A program made the position numbers and the translations under genes. Of a stretch of DNA of 64,000 nt, positions 1 through 11,440 are shown one piece after another (within the stretch, counting starts at the first letter, position 1; every line of letters begins with the position of its first letter). The notes beneath the pieces are model-generated. The model had not been told where the DNA came from. It did no database searches and saw only the letters and a program-made list of their open reading frames with translations. Source of the stretch: Eriocheir sinensis. Its lineage: Eukaryota > Arthropoda > Malacostraca > Decapoda > Varunidae. The stretch is taken from assembly GCF_024679095.1 (NCBI RefSeq), contig NW_026111621.1, positions 46,001 through 110,000 of the forward strand, written 5' to 3'.

Positions 1-95
1 TTTTAAACGCTAGCACATGCTCTCCTTTGTATTTCTGTTTCACATCCATACGGGTCGTCCAATGAGCACACTTGTGTCAGACCTGCACACCTTCC

Positions 96-1542
96 CCTAA
101 CAGCCAGCAGGGAGCCAGCAGCCAACGAGCTCTGGAAAAGTAAATAAGAGACAGTTTGTGTCTACATCAACAGGTGTCGCCAACCCACCATTACGCCCTT
201 ATACTTTACCATAATTTGGTCACCAGCCGTTGTAATGTGCCGCAAGAAGGTGACAGGATATTATTATTAGCTTTACGAATTTACGATCAGCCACTGTCTC
301 CGTATAGGCACTCAGTAACCCACGTAGCCTGTGATATATGCGTGTCACGGCGGGCTGCTGACGACCTTGAGCGGGGGCAGCACTCAGAGGGTACTGAGAG
401 ACTTCACACAAGTCTGGGTGCTTCTCTTTGAGTGTTGCTGCTGTGATGGATGGATTTAACAATACTTTTTTTTTTTTTTTTTACAGCTGAGACAGCTCAA
501 GGGTGCAAAGAAAAAAAAAAAAAAAAGGCCCGCTACTCACTGCTCCCGAACAGAGGTTAAAGGAATGTCCAAAATCAGAGGTCAATTTCGGGAGGAGAGG
601 TGTCCTGATGCCCTCCTCTTGAAAGCGTTCAAGTTGTAGGTAGGAGGAAACACAGATGAAGGAAGATTGTTCCAGAGTTTATCAGCGTGAGGAATGAAAG
701 AGTGAAGATGCCGATTAACTCTTGCATAAGGGTTTTGGACAGTATAGGGATGAGCATGAGTAGAAAGTCGTGTGCAGCGGGGCCGCGGAAGGAGGGGAGG
801 CATGCAGTTAGCAAGTTCAGAAGAGCAGTGAGCATGAAAATACCGATAGAAGATAGAAAGAGAGGCAACATGGCGGCGGAATTTGAGAGGTAGAAGACTA
901 TCAGTATGAGGAGGAGAGCTGATGAGACGAAGAGCCTTTGATTCCACTCTGTCAAGGAGAGCTGTGTGAGTGGACCCCCCCTACACATGAGATACATACT
1001 CCATACGAGGGCGGACAAGGCCCCTGTAAATGGACAGCAACTGTGCTGGGGAGAAGAACTGGTGGAGACGGTTCAGAACGCCCAGCCTCGAGGAAGCTGA
1101 TTTAGTAAGAGATGAGATATGAAGTTTCCAGTTGAGATTTTGAGTTAAGGATAGACCGAGGATGTTTAGTGTTGAGGAAGGTGATAGCTGAGTGTTGTCA
1201 AAGAATAGGGGATATTGCTGTATGTAAATATTGCTGTAAAACATTATCGGCAGCAGTTGGGGAAGTCTTTCTCTTACCTACATATCCCTTCATCACCTGA
1301 CCCATGCCTCCAGGGAGGGACACTGCCTCCTGAACGTCATGAGCCTTGATATACTTGTCATGGGCCACGTGGCTGACACACTACCCAAGCTCCATCAATG
1401 CATAGGCACTTTGCTTCCTTTCCATTACCTGCTTGCTTGCAGTAAACTTTAGCATTTGGAGAGAAAATTAGTGTAAACTAATTATCTGGGGGTGGAGGGG
1501 GCCCTGATTCCATTACTCGCCGTCCTGCTCTCTTTATTGTGT

Positions 1543-1592
<50 letters not shown>

Positions 1593-1866
1593 TTGCTGCA
1601 ATAAATGTTCTGTGCAATTCCAAGGTATTGTGAAGATAAGTCATCAATGATTACAATTCAATAACATTTAATTTAATTTTATTACTTATTGTTGATTAAA
1701 AAAAAATACAGTAAAATACTAAGGCCATGTAAACGTGTTTCATTTTGCTTGAGGGTCAAAATAGCTATAGGTATAGATAATACTGTAAGAAAATGTCTTC
1801 AACATATTATAATGACATTGGTACCCATGAAAATGAAAATGCAACCTTACACATTAGGCTTTTAAA
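96..1866. repeat. Dispersed repeat segment, copy 1 (interrupted)
   Basis: This segment is collinear with 9527-10455: the same order of an opening ctaacagc block, a tgatggatggatttaacaat block, a gtcatgggccacgtggctga block, an AC microsatellite and a cttcattttgcttgaggg block. Copy 1 is longer because a LINE-A fragment (466-1213) sits inside it and the AC tract (1545-1590) is expanded. No coding capacity is recognised. It may be a transposable-element family or a local duplication; no terminal repeats were seen. Confidence 0.85.
466..1213 (-). mobile_element. LINE-A fragment, 3' part of the reverse transcriptase ORF with poly(A) tail
   Basis: On the minus strand this reads as the C-terminal end of the LINE-A reverse transcriptase ORF (stop at 582), followed by a short 3' UTR and an A-rich tail seen as the T run from 466. 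It closely matches the longer LINE-A copy at 16528-17944, including the words SSPPHTDSLLPLKFR and RVNRHLHSFIPHA. The 5' end is truncated at about 1213, so no catalytic motif is present. The insertion point is defined by the uninterrupted sequence near 9880 in the second copy of the host repeat. No clean target duplication is visible; the right flank carries a duplicated atattgctgta. Confidence 0.9.
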
Positions 1867-2373
1867 TAAAGATGGACTTATAACCCAACCTAGAGGAGTT
1901 TCTAGCTGAAGACCGTTCACATGAACAAATAGTAATCTAACCTATCAACGCTGAAATAGTAATATTTATCCGCATTTTAAAATCTTATAAACAAGTAATA
2001 ATAACGGAAACGGTTACCAGAGTGATGATTAGCAAATATAATCTAAACAAATAATGTGTTAACGTTTAGAGTGAGTTGGGTGGGATTCTAGAGTTTTACC
2101 AAGACAGGTATGGCTCACCAAAAGCTAGCTTCTGTTCATTAAACTCTTGTAACACGTCCAGTTTATGAGACTGTGAAATACCCATTGTGAGTCTATAATA
2201 ACAGCTAGAGCCCTGTGGGAGAGATCACATCCAATGATTTGGGCCATATAAGGACCACAGTTTCCTCATCAACTTCGATGTCTGGACCTGGGGTGAACGA
2301 TTGTTTCAGTCCTTGTAGCTGTGCCTCTCTCACAATGATTTCCAATTTTCCATAGACAGTACAAAGGGAGGGC
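1867..2373. other. AT-rich stretch without recognisable content
   Basis: Unique-looking sequence with stops in all frames. I see no repeat, TE or exon signature here. Confidence 0.5.
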
Positions 2374-2428
2374 GGTTATGACAGCAAGACACACACAATG
2401 GCAGTGTGTGGGTCTTGCTGTCATAACC
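2374..2428. repeat. Near-perfect inverted repeat (24-bp arms, 7-nt loop)
   Basis: The arm ggttatgacagcaagacaca (first 20 nt) at 2374-2397 is repeated in reverse complement at 2405-2428 with one mismatch, around the loop atggcag. Either strand would fold into a stable hairpin. No T run follows, so this is not a bacterial-type terminator. Confidence 0.85.
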
Positions 2429-2774
2429 GATGGTTTCCTCCCAAGACGACTGACTGTTAGCACACCCCTGTCTTCTCAGCGGCCTTGCAGTTAAATTATA
2501 CGCTTTGTATCCCCTCTGTGGCATGTTGCTACACCCGAAGGCTAGGCAGCAAGGCATTGTTACAATAAAAAGCAGCGGAATCCGCTTCCAAAATAGGTAA
2601 AATTATGTTTTTATTACCTCAGTTCAAAGTTGGCGCGATGCTCGAAGGGCCAAAAGGGGCGCCCAGCAGCCTTATACACAGGGCCGCCTATGTCGGGACT
2701 CTCTATAAAAGGACTCTAGATGTAACCAGTGACAGCACCGTACTTGTCACTCAGGAATAAATGTAGTGCGGCGA

Positions 2775-2990
2775 CTATGCCTGATGAACGAGCCTCCCGT
2801 AACCCACTTAGCCAGTGGGGTACCTCTTTGGCCGACTCGGTAAGGAGTGGCTCTCCCGTCACGCTGGTCGCGGGTTCAGTCCCAGGCAGCCGGCGAATCC
2901 CTTGATCTTGATTAATTTATCGTGTGTTTCGATACACGCAGAGGACGTGTGGGACCGAGAGAGTAATAGAAAAAGAGAATAGAAAATCTC
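2775..2990 (+). mobile_element. SINE-B, tRNA-derived
   Basis: The tRNA-like part has an A-box-like tggccgactcgg near 2829 and a B-box-like ggttcagtccc near 2873, the expected internal RNA polymerase III promoter spacing. The downstream body (ttatcgtgtgtttcgataca, about 2917) is the reverse complement of the bodies at 14757-15013 and 15168-15575, which defines a family. The preceding acccacttagccag is also shared. Confidence 0.75.
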
Positions 2991-3107
2991 TTCATTAAAT
3001 AAACATAAAGGATTATCGACGGCTGAACCGCAGTGAACTAACTGACCTGCAGCACAGGTACCTACTCCTATGACGACCAAAACTTTATTTAGTTTTTATT
3101 TTAAATG

Positions 3108-6100
3108 TCACATCTGGTGGCAGTGGAGGTGACGTGTGGTGAGCAGTACATGCGGCGGAGTGATGGTGGTGGAGGTGTGGCGCGTGGTGAGCAGTGTGGC
3201 GTTGTGCTGGTGGTGGAGGTGATGTGTGTGGTGAGCAGTGTGGCGTTATGCTGGTGGTGGTGGTGGAGGTGATGTGTATGGTGAGCAGAGTGGCGTTGTG
3301 CTGGTGGTGGTGGTGGAGGTGATGTGTGTGAGAAGCAGTGTGGCGTTGTGCTGGTGGTGGTGGTGGAGGTGATGTGTGTGGTGAGCAGTGTGGTGTTATG
3401 CTGGTGGTGGTAAGGGAGGTGATGTGTGTGGTGAGCAGTGTGGCGTTGTGCTGGTGGTGGTGGTGGAGGTGATGTGTGTGGTGAGCAATGTGGCGTTGTG
3501 CTGGTGGTGGTGGTGGAGGTGATGTGTGTGGTGAGCAGTGTGGGGTTGTGTTGGTGGTGGTGGTGGTGGTGATGTGTGTGGTGAGCAGTGTGGCGTTGTG
3601 CTGGTGGTGGTGGTGGTGGTGGTGGTGAGCAGTGTGGCGTTGTGCTGGTGGTGGTGGTGGAGGTGATGTGTGTGAGAAGCAGTGTGGCGTTGTGCTGGTG
3701 GTGGTGGTGGAGGTGATGTGTGTGGTGAGCAGTGTGGCGTTCTGCTGGTGGTGGTGGTGGAGGTGATGTGTGTGGTGAGCAGTGTGGCGTTGTGTTGGTG
3801 GTGGTGGTGGTGGTGATGTGTGTGGTGAGCAGTGTGGCGTTGTGCTGGTGGTGGTGGTGGAGGTGATGTGTGTGTGAAACAGTGTGGCGTTGTGCTGGTG
3901 GTGGTGGTGGAGGTGATGTGTGTGGTGAGCAGTGTGGCGTTGTGTTGGTGGTGTTGGTGGTGGTGGTGATGTGTGTGGTGAGCAGTGTGGCGTTGTGCTG
4001 GTGGTGGTGGTGGTGGTGGTGGTGATGTGTGTGGTGAGCAGTGTGGCGTTGTGCTGGTGGTGGTGGTGGAGGTGATGTGTGTGAGAAGCAGTGTGGCGTT
4101 GTGCTGGTGGTGGTGAAGGAGGTGATGTGTGTGGTGTGGCAGTGTGGCGTTGTGCTGGTGCTGGTGGTGGTGGTGATGTGTGTGAGAAGCAGTGTGGCGT
4201 TGTGCTGGTGGTGGTGGTGGTGGTGATGTGTGGTGAGCAGTGTGGCGTTGTGTTGGTGGTGGTGGTGGAGGTGATGGGTGTGGGTAGCAGTGTGGCGTTG
4301 TGCTGGTGCTGGTGGTGGTGGTGGAAGTGATGAGCAATGTGGCGTTATGCTGGTGGTGGTGGTGGAGGTGATGTGTGTGGTGAGCAGTGTGGCGTTATGC
4401 TGGTGGTGGTGGTGGTGGTGGAGGTGCTGAGTGTGGTGATCAGTGTGGCGTTGTGCTGGTGCTGGTGGTGGTGGTGGAAGTGATGAGCAATGTGGCGTTA
4501 TGCTGGTGGTGGTGGTGGAGGTGATGTGTGTGGTGAGCAGTGTGGCGTTGTGCTGGTGCTGGTGGTGGTGGTGGTGGAGGTGATGTGTGTGGTGAGCAGT
4601 GTGGCATTGTGCTGGTGGTGGTGGTGGTGGTGGAGGTGATGTGTGTGGTGAGCAGTGTGGTGTTGTGCTGGTGGTGGTGGTGGTGGTGATGTGTGTGGTG
4701 AGCAATGTGGCGTTGTGCTGGTGGTGGTGGTGGTGGTGATGTGTGTGGTGAGCAGTGTGGCGTTGTGCTGGTGGTGGTGGTGGTGGAGCTGATGTGTGTG
4801 GTGAGCAGTGTGGTGTTGTGCTGGTGGTGGTGGTGGTGGTGATGTGTGTGGTGAGCAGTGTGGCGTTGTGCTGGTGGTGGTGGTGGTGATGTGTGTGGTG
4901 AGCAGTGTGGCGTTGTGCTGGTGGTGGTGGTGGTGGTGATGTGTGTGGTGAGCAATGTGGCGTTGTGCTGGTGGTGGTAGTGGAGGTGACGTGTGTGGTG
5001 AGCAGTGTGGCGTTGTGCTGGTGGTGGTGGTGGAGGTGATGTGTGTGGTGAGCAGTGTGGCGTTGTGCTGGTGGTGGTGGTGGTGGTGACATGTGAGGTG
5101 AGCAGTGTGGCGTGGTGCTGGTGGTGGTGGTGGAGTTGATTTGTGTGGTGAGCCGTGTGGCGTTGTGCTGGTGGTGGTGGTGACGTGTGTGGTGAGCAGT
5201 GTGGCGTTGAGATGGTGGTGGTGGTGGTGGTGGTGACGTGTGTGGTGAGCAGTGTGGCGTTGTGCTGGTGGTGGTGGTGGTGGTGACATGTGTGGTGAGC
5301 AGTGTGGCGTTGTGCTGGTGGTGGTGGTGGTGGTGACATGTGTGGTGAGCAGTGTGGCGTTGTGCTGGTGGTGGTGGTGGTGACATGTGTGGTGAGCAGT
5401 GTGGCGTTGTGCTGGTGGTGGTGACATGTGTGGTGAGCAGTGTGGCGTTGTGCTGGTGGTGGTGGTGGTGGTGACTTGTGTGGTGAGCAGTGTGGCGTTG
5501 TGCTGGTGGTGGTGGTGGTGGTGACATGTGGAGAGCATTGTGGCGTTGTGCTGGTGGTGGTGGTGGTGGTGACATGTGTGGTGAGCAGTGTGGCGCTGTG
5601 CTGGTGGTGGTGGTGGTGGTGACGTGTGTGGTGAGCAGTGTGGCGTTGTGCTGGTGGTGGTGGTGGTGGTGGTGACGTGTGTGGTGAGCAGTGTGGCGTT
5701 GTGGTGGTGGTGGTGACGTGTGTGGTGAGCAGTGTGGCGTTGTGGTGGTGGTGGTGACGTGTGTGGTGAGCAGTGTGGCGTTGTGCTGGTGGTGGTGGTG
5801 GTGACGTGTGTGGTGAGCAGTGTGGCGTTGTGCTGGTGGTGGTGGTGGTGGTGACGTGTGTGGTGAGCAGTGTGGCGTTGTGCTGGTGGTGGTGGTGACG
5901 TGTGTGGTGAGCAGTGTGGCGTTGTGCTGGTGGTGGTGGTGGTGGTGGTGACGTGTGTGGTGAGCAGTGTGGCGTTGTGCTGTTGTTGTTGGTGGTGGTG
6001 GTGGTGGTGACGTGTGTGGTGATCAGTGTGGCGTTGTGCTGGTGGTGGTGGTGGTGGTGACGTGTGTGGTGAGCAGTGTGGCGTTGTGCTGGTGGTGGTG

Positions 6101-7125
6101 GTGGTGGTGACGTGTGTGGTGAGCAGTGTGGCGTTGTGCTGGTGGTGGTGGTGGTGGTGACGTGTGTGGTGAGCAGTGTGGCGTTGTGCTGGTGGTGGTG
6201 GTGGTGACGTGTGTGGTGAGCAGTGTGGCGTTGTGCTGGTGGTGGTGGTGGTGACGTGTGTGGTGAGCAGTGTGGCGTTGTGCTGGTGGTGGTGACATGT
6301 TTTTTTTTTTTTTTTTTACGTCGTTGCCTGTTGCGCCGGTAGGCATCTTCCTGGTGGGGCCTGATGGTCGGCCCAAGGCTTCTTCCAGGTGGGGCCTGAT
6401 GGTCGGTCCAGCCCGTTCTGGCGCAGGCGAGTGTTTATAGTGGCGCCATCTTGCATTGGCTCATGCTGCCCCCCGGAACTCGTTCTTGATTCGCTTGGAC
6501 GGCTTCCTCTAGAGTCCGGGTTGATGGGTGGTCTTCAGGACAGCATGTGGGTAGTTTTAAGCCACTCGGCGGTGACTGAAAAATCCGAGTGGTTGCGTGG
6601 GGATTCGAACCCGCGTCGTCCATCACGCGGTGAATGTGGGCCCAGTACGCTACCAGTTCGGCCACCGCCTACCCAGTGAGCAGTGTGGCGTTGTGCTGGT
6701 GGTGGTGGTGGTGACGTGTGTGGTGAGCAGTGCGGCGTTGTGCTGGTGGTGGTGGTGGTGGTGGTGACGTGTGTGGTGAGCAGTGTGGCGTTATGCTGGT
6801 GGTGGTGGTGGTGGTGACGTGTGTGGTGAGCAGTGTGGCGTTGTGCTGGTGGTGGTGGTGGTGACGTGTGTGGTGAGCAGTGCGGCGTTGTGCTGGTGGT
6901 GCTGGTGGTGGTGGTGACGTGTGTGGTGAGCAGTGTGGCGTTGTGCTGGTGGTGGTGGCGGTGGTGGTGACATGTGTGGTGAGCAGTGTGGCGTTGTGCT
7001 GGTGGTGGTGGTGGTGACGTGTGTTGTGAGCAGTGCGGCGTTGTGCTGGTGGTGGTGGTGGTGGTAGTGACGTGTGTGGTGAGCAGTGCCGCGTTGTGCT
7101 GGTGGTTGTGCTGGTGGTGGTGACG
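3108..7125. repeat. GTG-rich minisatellite, ~50-bp unit, ~4 kb
   Basis: Tandem units of about 50 bp contain gtgtggcgttgtgctg, a (GTG)n run of variable length, gacgtgtgtggtgagca or gatgtgtgtggtgagca. Runs of 3-nt differences between units show slippage in the GTG tract. The left part mostly carries gaggtgatgtg and the right part ggtgacgtg, so the array has domains of variants. A SINE interrupts it at 6300-6674. The long minus-strand open frame (5575-3101, rich in H, T and P) arises because unit changes come in threes; it is not treated as a gene. Confidence 0.97.
6300..6674 (-). mobile_element. SINE-A, tRNA-derived, inserted in the minisatellite
   Basis: Read on the minus strand, the element starts with a tRNA-like head: A box tggccgaactgg and B box ggttcgaatcc fit the pol III consensus. 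A body follows, ending in a poly(A) tail (T run 6300-6317). The tail region has a ~40-bp duplication of the block containing ggggcctgatggtcgg. The same array phase resumes on both sides, so the array was present before insertion. Related copies are at 31416-31619, 44473-44802, 46643-46992 and, as a fragment, at 24486-24550. Confidence 0.9.
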
Positions 7126-7295
7126 TGTGTACGTTGATGAAAAACTTTCCTGGAAAAGTCATATTACACATATACAAACAAAATTCGTAACATCTTCAGG
7201 AATTATAAACAAATTCTTATTTTGTTTCTGATAGCTGATGGTTATGCTCTATCCGACTGCCCTGTTGCCGAGAGCATGCAACTACCAGTTGCATT

Positions 7296-8658
7296 ATGGA
7301 CACTGACGATGCTGATGATACACCTGTCCCAGACATTAGCACACGACCAGGATTTCCAGATCTTCACAACGAAGATGTGATTGAGGATGCCTCTGTTCAT
7401 GATGTTCCTGGTGAAGGTGAGGAGCTCCGCGTCACCTACGAACTCATCGCAGGCGCAACCAGAGGTGGGAAAACCCTTCTGGTCGATTATCTATGATACA
7501 CATACAACAAGAAGGGTCTCGGAAGAAAAAGACACCAAGAAACTGCTAAGTGCACTTGGCGCTGTAGTGTACAGAGCAAAGCCCTTTCGTGTCCAGCTTT
7601 AATCTCACAGAATGGCTCTGTTTTCACCCCTGGATCACGTGTTCACGTGCATCCAGCCCAGCCTGATGCAGCAGTGAAGGCTAAAGTCACCACCAAAGTG
7701 AAAGTCGTGGCTAAAGAGAAGAGCAATATTTTCAAGTCTGCTGCCAGTCTTGTAGATGATGCCATGGCTCAGGTTGAAGGAAGCAACAGTGCTGGTCCAA
7801 ATCCTGACTCCTTGGCTCGCACCGCGAATCGCGTAAGCCAAAAAGCAAGACCCGCCGAGCCCAAAACCCTGGATTTTAATCTAGAAACTGAATTTATACC
7901 AACTGATTTCCTTCAGAGGGATATCGAAATGGATGATGCACGCCACATAGTGTTCGCAACCAGACAGCAGCTTAAGCTCCTTGAAAATGCCAAAACTTGG
8001 TATGTGGATGCAACTCTCAAAGTTGTACGACAGCCCTTCATGCAGCTAGTGGGGATTCATGCATTTGTGAAAGGGGACAACAAAAAATGTGAAGCAGGTC
8101 CCCTTGACATTTGTCTTGATGAGTAGTAGGAGAAAGAAGGACTATAAGAATATGTTTAAATGTGATCGCTCCCTCCTCCCACAAAGAAAAGTACAAAAGT
8201 TTGTCATGTGTGGCAAGCGGTCCGAACCACTTTCCCAGCTTCATGTATACGGGGGTGTGCATTCCACTGGAACCAAGCGATTTGGAGAAAAGTTCAGCCT
8301 TTGGGCCTGGCAGTCCCATACGTAAGTCACCACCCTGCCCAAGGCCTTTATCAAACAGGTCATGGCCCTCCCATTTCTCCCGGAGGAGCACATTAACACG
8401 ACTTTCGGTCACCTTGAGTCAAGAGCGCCTGATGGCCCATGTTCACAGTTCATGTCATACGTTCGATAAACTTGGTTGAGTGGACACTGGTCGCTGCGAG
8501 ACTGGTCAATGTATGGACAAAACATCAGGACCAACAATAATGTCGAAAGCTACCACAGACGTCTTAATAGAAAAGCAGGTGGAGCACACATACCTATTTA
8601 TGTTCTTATCCCTGTTCTCCATAGAGAAGCAGAACATGTCAACATTCAAGTCTGGTAA
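7296..8658 (+). pseudogene. Broken FLYWCH zinc-finger / MULE-type transposase
   Basis: One frame runs from 7296 to 8126 with a single in-frame TGA at 7494-7496. After an acidic N-terminus it reads as a FLYWCH-like zinc finger: GGKTLLVDYL, then TWRC and further Cys, ending HVHP near 7656. A MULE/transposase DDE start follows (WYVDATLKVVRQPF near 7999). The frame then shifts (VLMSSRRKKDYKNMF near 8115), shifts again at CAFHWNQAIWRKV near 8260, and continues with ALPFLPEEHINTTF and TNNNVESYHRRLNRKAGG (about 8530-8585). FLYWCH plus MULE is the usual layout of animal Mutator-like transposases and of host proteins derived from them. At least one stop and three frame changes make this copy inactive. 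No terminal inverted repeats were found around it. Confidence 0.82.
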
Positions 8659-8809
8659 AGGATGGCAAACTTGCCAGGTACCAGAGGCGGACTTACCGCA
8701 CACAACAGGGCTAAATATTTTCTTTGTGGAAAAAGTACGAAGAGCATGATATAACAACGCAACAGTTGCTCAGGGCATGTGCGAAGTTAACTGGACCAAC
8801 AGAGTGAAA

Positions 8810-9015
8810 GACAAGTGGTTGATTTTATATTGTATTTCTTTCCCTTGACTATTTTAACATATGATGGAAGGTTGATTATGTATTTTTTTATACATCTTTC
8901 CCTTGACAACTTTAGTGGATGCAATATAATCACGTGTTTCACATTTTCTTATGACGGAAGGTTGATATTAATTCTATATACAACATATTTCCCTTCACAA
9001 TTTTAGTGTATATAT
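8810..9015. repeat. ~70-bp tandem repeat, about 2.7 degenerate copies
   Basis: The block tttcccttgac(t/a)a..tttta followed by atga(t/c)ggaaggttgat recurs three times with substitutions. AT-rich and non-coding. Confidence 0.65.
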
Positions 9016-9109
9016 TGTAATGCTAGAGACACGTCTTCTATGTTTCCTTAGTTTGTAGTGGTTGTGTCTCTTGAGAGGGATGTAACACTTCTTCGGGGGA
9101 CGAAACATC

Positions 9110-9217
<108 letters not shown>

Positions 9218-9299
9218 TATCATCACCTATGTAACGTTTTATTTTACCTTGTCAAATATTTTTACCAATACACATTTCATTTCAAACTGTTAGGGGGTT

Positions 9300-9400
9300 C
9301 GGCGTTGCCAAGGTGGGAGGCCGGAATGACCAGGGCCGGAGTGACCAGGATGGAAGGCCGGAGTGACCAGGGGTCAGAGGGGCCAGAGTGACCTGTTTCC
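9300..9400. repeat. Short GC-rich tandem repeat (ggccggagtgaccagg-like)
   Basis: Four to five imperfect copies of a ~17-20-bp unit with the core ggccggagtgaccagg. Confidence 0.6.
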
Positions 9401-9526
9401 AATACCAGTGCCCCTGCCCGCCGCCGGCTCCACTTCCCTCGGGATTCGCCTTTAGATACAGCTGGTAAATTTACCTGGTACATGACTTCTACGCCAGTAC
9501 CCAGAGGCTGAGGCGCTGTTCAAGTT

Positions 9527-10455
9527 CCTCTAACAGCTATCAGGGAGCCAGCAGCCACCGAGCTCGGGGAAGGTAAATAAGAGACAGTTTGTGTCTACAT
9601 CAACTGGTGTCGCCAACCCACCATTACGCCCTTATACTTTACAATTATTAGGTCACCAGCCTTTGGAATGTGCCGTAAGGTGACAGAAGATTATTATTAG
9701 CCTTAAGATCAGCCACTGTCTCAGTATAGGCACTCAGTAACCCATGCAGCCTGTGATATAGGGGTGTCAAGGCGGGCTGCTGACGACCTTGAGAGGCGGC
9801 AGGGCTCAGAGGGTATCGAGAGACTTCACACGTCTGCTTCTCTTTAAGTGTTGCTGCTGTGATGGATGGATTTAACAATACTTATCGCTGTAAAACATTA
9901 TCAGCAACAGTTGGGGAAGTCTTTCACCTACATATCTCTTCATCGTCTGAACCTTGCCTGCAGGGAGGGACGCTGCCTTCTGAACGTCATGAGCCTTGAT
10001 ATACTTGTCATGGGCCACGTGGCTGACACACTACCCGGGCTCCATCAATGCAGTGCCTTTGGTTCCTTTCCGTTACCTGCTTGCAGAAAACTTTAGCATA
10101 TGGAGAGAAAATTAGTGCAAAGTACTTATGTGGGGTACACACACACACACACACACATACACACACACTATAGGATGTAGTTGCTGCAAAAAAAAATTAT
10201 GTACTATTCCAAGGTATTGGAAGATAAGTTATCAATGAGTTCAATAACATTTGATTTAATTTAATTTAATTGAAAGACTTAATGTTGATTGAAAAATAAT
10301 TCAGTAAAATACTTAGGCCATGTAAACGTGCTTCATTTTGCTTGAGGGTCAAAATAGGTTTAGAGAATATTGTAGGAAAATGTCTTCAACATATTATCAT
10401 GACATTGGTACCCATGAAAATGAAGACTGTGCAACATTATAAATTAGGCTATTAA
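9527..10455. repeat. Dispersed repeat segment, copy 2 (uninterrupted)
   Basis: Second copy of the segment at 96-1866, lacking the LINE-A insertion. It reads continuously through the insertion point (aacaatacttatcgctgtaa around 9876-9895) and so serves as the empty-site allele. A short AC tract at about 10137-10168 replaces the longer one of copy 1. Confidence 0.85.
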
Positions 10456-10856
10456 GCGGTGTTCTGACGCTGGTATAATCCCACGTGGATGCTTACTGCT
10501 AGGAGACCATGGGCATCCCTGTTAACCTTGGCTGCTGACACCTTATCTTAATCCCTAGCCAGGACCACAAGCAAATTACACTATGTAAGTTTACACATAC
10601 TGTTTGCTATGCAGAATCAACATACTTGTGGGGATATTGCAAGGTAAAGCAAGGATAGTGTAACTGTTTACTCCATGGGTTGGGTATGATTTCATTATCT
10701 CATTAATATTTTGGGGGGTTGGGGAACAGGTAACTGCAAGTGTTGATTGAAACAGTTCAGTGTAGGATATATGCTTTGACCAGACAAAAGTGTCACTTAG
10801 AAATGTTTGAGTATCCTAATAACCTTACAGTGTGGCTTCCATTTCTCTAATTACAG
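10456..10856. other. No recognisable content upstream of the Harbinger exon
   Basis: No TE, repeat or exon signature was recognised apart from the polypyrimidine and acceptor region leading to 10857. Confidence 0.4.
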
Positions 10857-11150
10857 AGCACACTCAAAGGCAAGGAATGTTGTGGAGAGGGGAATTGACC
10901 AGCTGAAACGAAGATTTCTAGTTCTCCACACTGAAATAAGGGTCAGTCCACCACTGAAGGTGTGCCAGATTGTCTATGTATGTGCACTGCTGCACAACAT
11001 TTGCAAGAGGTGCAATATTCCTCTTGATGATGAGCATCTGGATAATCAAAATGTTGCCCCAGATCATGATGTTGGGGCAATAGCACCAGCAGCTTGGGGA
11101 CAAGACAACGGACGAACCTTCAGGGACCACTTTGCTGCAACTCACTTCAG
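10857..11150 (+). pseudogene. Exon with C-terminal DDE region of a Harbinger (HARBI1-like) nuclease
   Basis: The frame starting at 10858 reads AHSKARNVVERGIDQLKRRF, with the pattern of the last catalytic acidic block of Harbinger DDE nucleases (Glu in VVERGIDQLKRRF). VCQIVYVCALLHNICK follows, the conserved helix near the C-terminus of HARBI1 proteins. The exon is bounded by an acceptor (ctctaattacag ending at 10856) and a donor-like cttcag/gtactt at 11150/11151; the open frame continues past the donor to 11331. The N-terminal two thirds, with the first two catalytic Asp, were not found upstream in this window. It is therefore a fragment, or the last part of a gene whose other exons are elsewhere. 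The type is recognised; whether it is expressed cannot be told. Confidence 0.7.
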
Positions 11151-11440
11151 GTACTTTGTTCATTTAATATTCACTGAAGTCAGTAACTTTTTCACACTCA
11201 AACTTTTTCAGTTAATCAATTACCATGATCAAAGTTTTTCACCCTTGACATGTATTGGCATTATACGCCATTTGTCTTCATTGTATCTTTATACCTACAC
11301 CATCATGTCAAGCAAAAATTCCCATTATTAATAATACTAATGAAGTTTTCATAATTTTTATATTTATTCAATAAATAACAAGTTTCTTACTATTTTATAT
11401 GTTTTATCTTACAACATAACATTATATGATAAAATATTAA

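Noticed and set aside
3101..5575. 824-codon minus-strand open frame rich in His, Thr and Pro
   Set aside because: Made entirely of the ~50-bp GTG-rich minisatellite; neighbouring frames are also open over long stretches and no non-repeat domain exists.
6590..6674. Free-standing tRNA gene
   Set aside because: A and B boxes are present, but the sequence continues into a SINE body with poly(A) end; the acceptor stem does not pair as in a tRNA.
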